From: a bacterium
GTDB lineage: Bacteria; Verrucomicrobiota; Verrucomicrobiae; JAJYAR01
Length of the DNA: 6,633 bases
Direction: 5' to 3'
Assembly: GCA_021779435.1 (NCBI GenBank)
Contig: JAJYAR010000158.1
Location: forward strand, 1-6,633
The position numbers and the translations under genes are program-made. Shown piece after piece: positions 5,471 through 6,633 of the stretch (position 1 is its first letter; the number at the start of each line of letters is the position of its first letter). Below the pieces are notes generated by a model. It was not told the DNA's origin. It saw nothing but the letters and a program-made list of their open reading frames with translations, and made no database searches.

Positions 5471-6633
5471 ATGACCACCCATCGTTTGCTGCGTCGACTG
5501 CTCACCTGCGCCGTGCTCGGCGCCTTGCTGCCCCTGGCTCACGGCCAGCGGCATATGGAAAACCTCGGCCGCGGCGTCGTCGCCGTTCCTGAACCTGACG
5601 GAAAGGTGTTCGTCAGCTGGCGCGTCCTGGGGACCGACGCCGACAGCCTCGCTTTCAACCTGTATCGCAAGTCCGAAGGCGGTGCGCGGATGGGCTTCGG
5701 CGGCGGCGCGCCGGGCTTCGCGCCCGGAGCCCGCGCCGGTGGTCCGAATGCAGCCGAGGCAGCCGCTCCCGAGGGCGCTCCACGTCCGCAAGGCCAGCGC
5801 GGGCCCGGTGGTCCGGGAGGCGCGCGCGGCGGCCGTGGCGGAGCCGGCAATGCCGCCGAACCGGTAAAGCTCAACGCGGAGCCGATCACGGGCGCGACGT
5901 GTTTCGTCGATGTTTCGGCCGATCTCTCCGGCAAGACTTCCTACTTCGTCCGCCCCGTGCTCAACGGTGTCGAGCAGGAGCCCAGCGCCTCCTTCACTCT
6001 GGCGGCCAACGCAGCCCCGCTCCCCTACCTTTCGATCCCCCTGAAGACGCCCGAGGGCTACACCGCCAACGATACCTCGGTCGGTGACCTCGACGGCGAC
6101 GGCGAGTACGAGATCGTCGTGCACATGACCGGCCGCGGCCGCGACAACTCCGCCGCCGGTGAGACCGACGCTCCTGTCTTCCAGGCCTACAAACTCGACG
6201 GCACGATGCTGTGGTCCATCAACCTCGGGAAGAACATCCGCGAGGGCGCCCATTACACCCAGTTTCTGGTGTATGACTTCGATGGTGACGGCAAAGCCGA
6301 GATGATCTGCAAGACCGCCGACGGCACCGTTGACGGAACCGGCAAGGTGATCGGCGATGCCAAGGCCGACTGGGTCGCCAAGACCGGCATGGCCACGCAC
6401 CGTGACACCACCGGAAGCGAGCGCGGGCCCGACGGCACGATGATCACCAACCCGGATGGCACGCACAACTTCGCCTTTGCCGGACGCATCCTCAGCGGAC
6501 CCGAGTTCCTGACCGTCTTCGAGGGCGCCACCGGCAAGGCCCTCGCAACAGTCCCGTATGTTCCGGCTCTGGAGAAGCCCGAGCTTTGGGGTGACGCCTA
6601 TGGCAACCGTTCCGAGCGCTACCTCGCCGGCGT
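5471..6633 (+). CDS. Rhamnogalacturonan lyase, polysaccharide lyase family 11, 3' partial
   Basis: Predicted secreted lyase that cuts the rhamnose-galacturonic acid backbone of rhamnogalacturonan I by beta-elimination (YesW/YesX family). From ATG 5471 the first 387 codons are present; the family is usually about 600 residues, so roughly the last third is outside. Residues 1-25 are a signal peptide (basic HRLLRRLL, then hydrophobic LGALLPLAHG). The MENLGRGVVAVP block (29-40), KVFVSWRVLGTD and FNLYR (62-66) form the N-terminal beta domain. Two acidic loops, DLDGDGEYE (206-214) and DFDGDGKAE (269-277), look like the calcium-binding loops of the beta-propeller. The WGDAYGNRSERYLAG block is at the right edge. 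Residues ~70-129 are a low-complexity insertion. No Shine-Dalgarno sequence is visible before the start. The preceding gap is 403 bases, so the gene probably has its own promoter. Confidence 0.9.
   Translation, partial: MTTHRLLRRLLTCAVLGALLPLAHGQRHMENLGRGVVAVPEPDGKVFVSWRVLGTDADSLAFNLYRKSEGGARMGFGGGAPGFAPGARAGGPNAAEAAAPEGAPRPQGQRGPGGPGGARGGRGGAGNAAEPVKLNAEPITGATCFVDVSADLSGKTSYFVRPVLNGVEQEPSASFTLAANAAPLPYLSIPLKTPEGYTANDTSVGDLDGDGEYEIVVHMTGRGRDNSAAGETDAPVFQAYKLDGTMLWSINLGKNIREGAHYTQFLVYDFDGDGKAEMICKTADGTVDGTGKVIGDAKADWVAKTGMATHRDTTGSERGPDGTMITNPDGTHNFAFAGRILSGPEFLTVFEGATGKALATVPYVPALEKPELWGDAYGNRSERYLAG
5678..5857 (+). other. Gly/Pro/Ala/Arg-rich insertion in the PL11 N-terminal domain
   Basis: Residues ~70-129 of the lyase are almost only Gly, Ala, Pro and Arg with some Gln, Glu and Asn, including GQRGPGGPGGARGGRGG (108-124). 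The insertion sits between the strand ending FNLYRKSEGG and the one beginning VKLNAEPIT. In the PL11 family as I know it, these are joined by a few residues. It contains no stop codon or frame change. It is probably a flexible, positively charged surface loop. Confidence 0.75.

Noticed and set aside
5450..6466. Minus-strand open frame of 338 codons
   Set aside because: It is antisense to the PL11 lyase, which has clear family motifs; the frame is open because of GC-rich codon use.

Overview
The window is GC-rich DNA carrying four plus-strand coding regions in a row. They look like part of a pectin (rhamnogalacturonan I) utilisation cluster. In order they are: an open reading frame ending in a complete rhamnogalacturonan acetylesterase (CE12-type SGNH hydrolase); a secreted GH29 alpha-L-fucosidase; a secreted sialate O-acetylesterase-family esterase; and the first ~387 residues of a PL11 rhamnogalacturonan lyase that runs off the right edge. 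The gene content, the exported enzymes, the lack of recognisable Shine-Dalgarno sequences at the three visible starts and the absence of SusC/SusD genes suggest a Verrucomicrobiota member (Opitutaceae-like) or a similar polysaccharide degrader. This is inference, because no phylogenetic marker gene is present.

Layout. Bases 2-1507 form one uninterrupted frame with two unrelated parts. The left part (to about base 590) is the N-terminal lobe of a LivJ/LivK-type periplasmic solute-binding protein. It stops mid-fold and continues in frame into the C-terminal end of one CE12 esterase, followed by a complete second CE12 domain. The join falls in a short stretch that makes sense in either family, so this is either a real rearrangement or an assembly join. 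Bases 1508-1746 hold interlocking inverted repeats and the uncertain start of the fucosidase (1747-3411). The 129-base gap at 3412-3540 holds a REP-like hairpin and four 7-base tandem units that end two bases before the esterase start codon (3541-5067). The 403-base gap at 5068-5470 has no gene. It holds three near-identical palindromes 55-57 bases apart, another palindrome, and a LacI-type operator-like site 20 bases before the PL11 start (5471).

Working together (inference from families): PL11 would cut the rhamnose-galacturonate backbone, CE12 would remove backbone acetyl groups that block the lyase, the second esterase would deacetylate further positions, and the fucosidase would trim terminal fucose. 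All genes point the same way, but the gaps (155-403 bases) are large enough for separate promoters. The most notable items are the chimeric first frame, the palindrome trio and a ~60-residue Gly/Pro/Ala/Arg-rich insertion in the N-terminal domain of the lyase.
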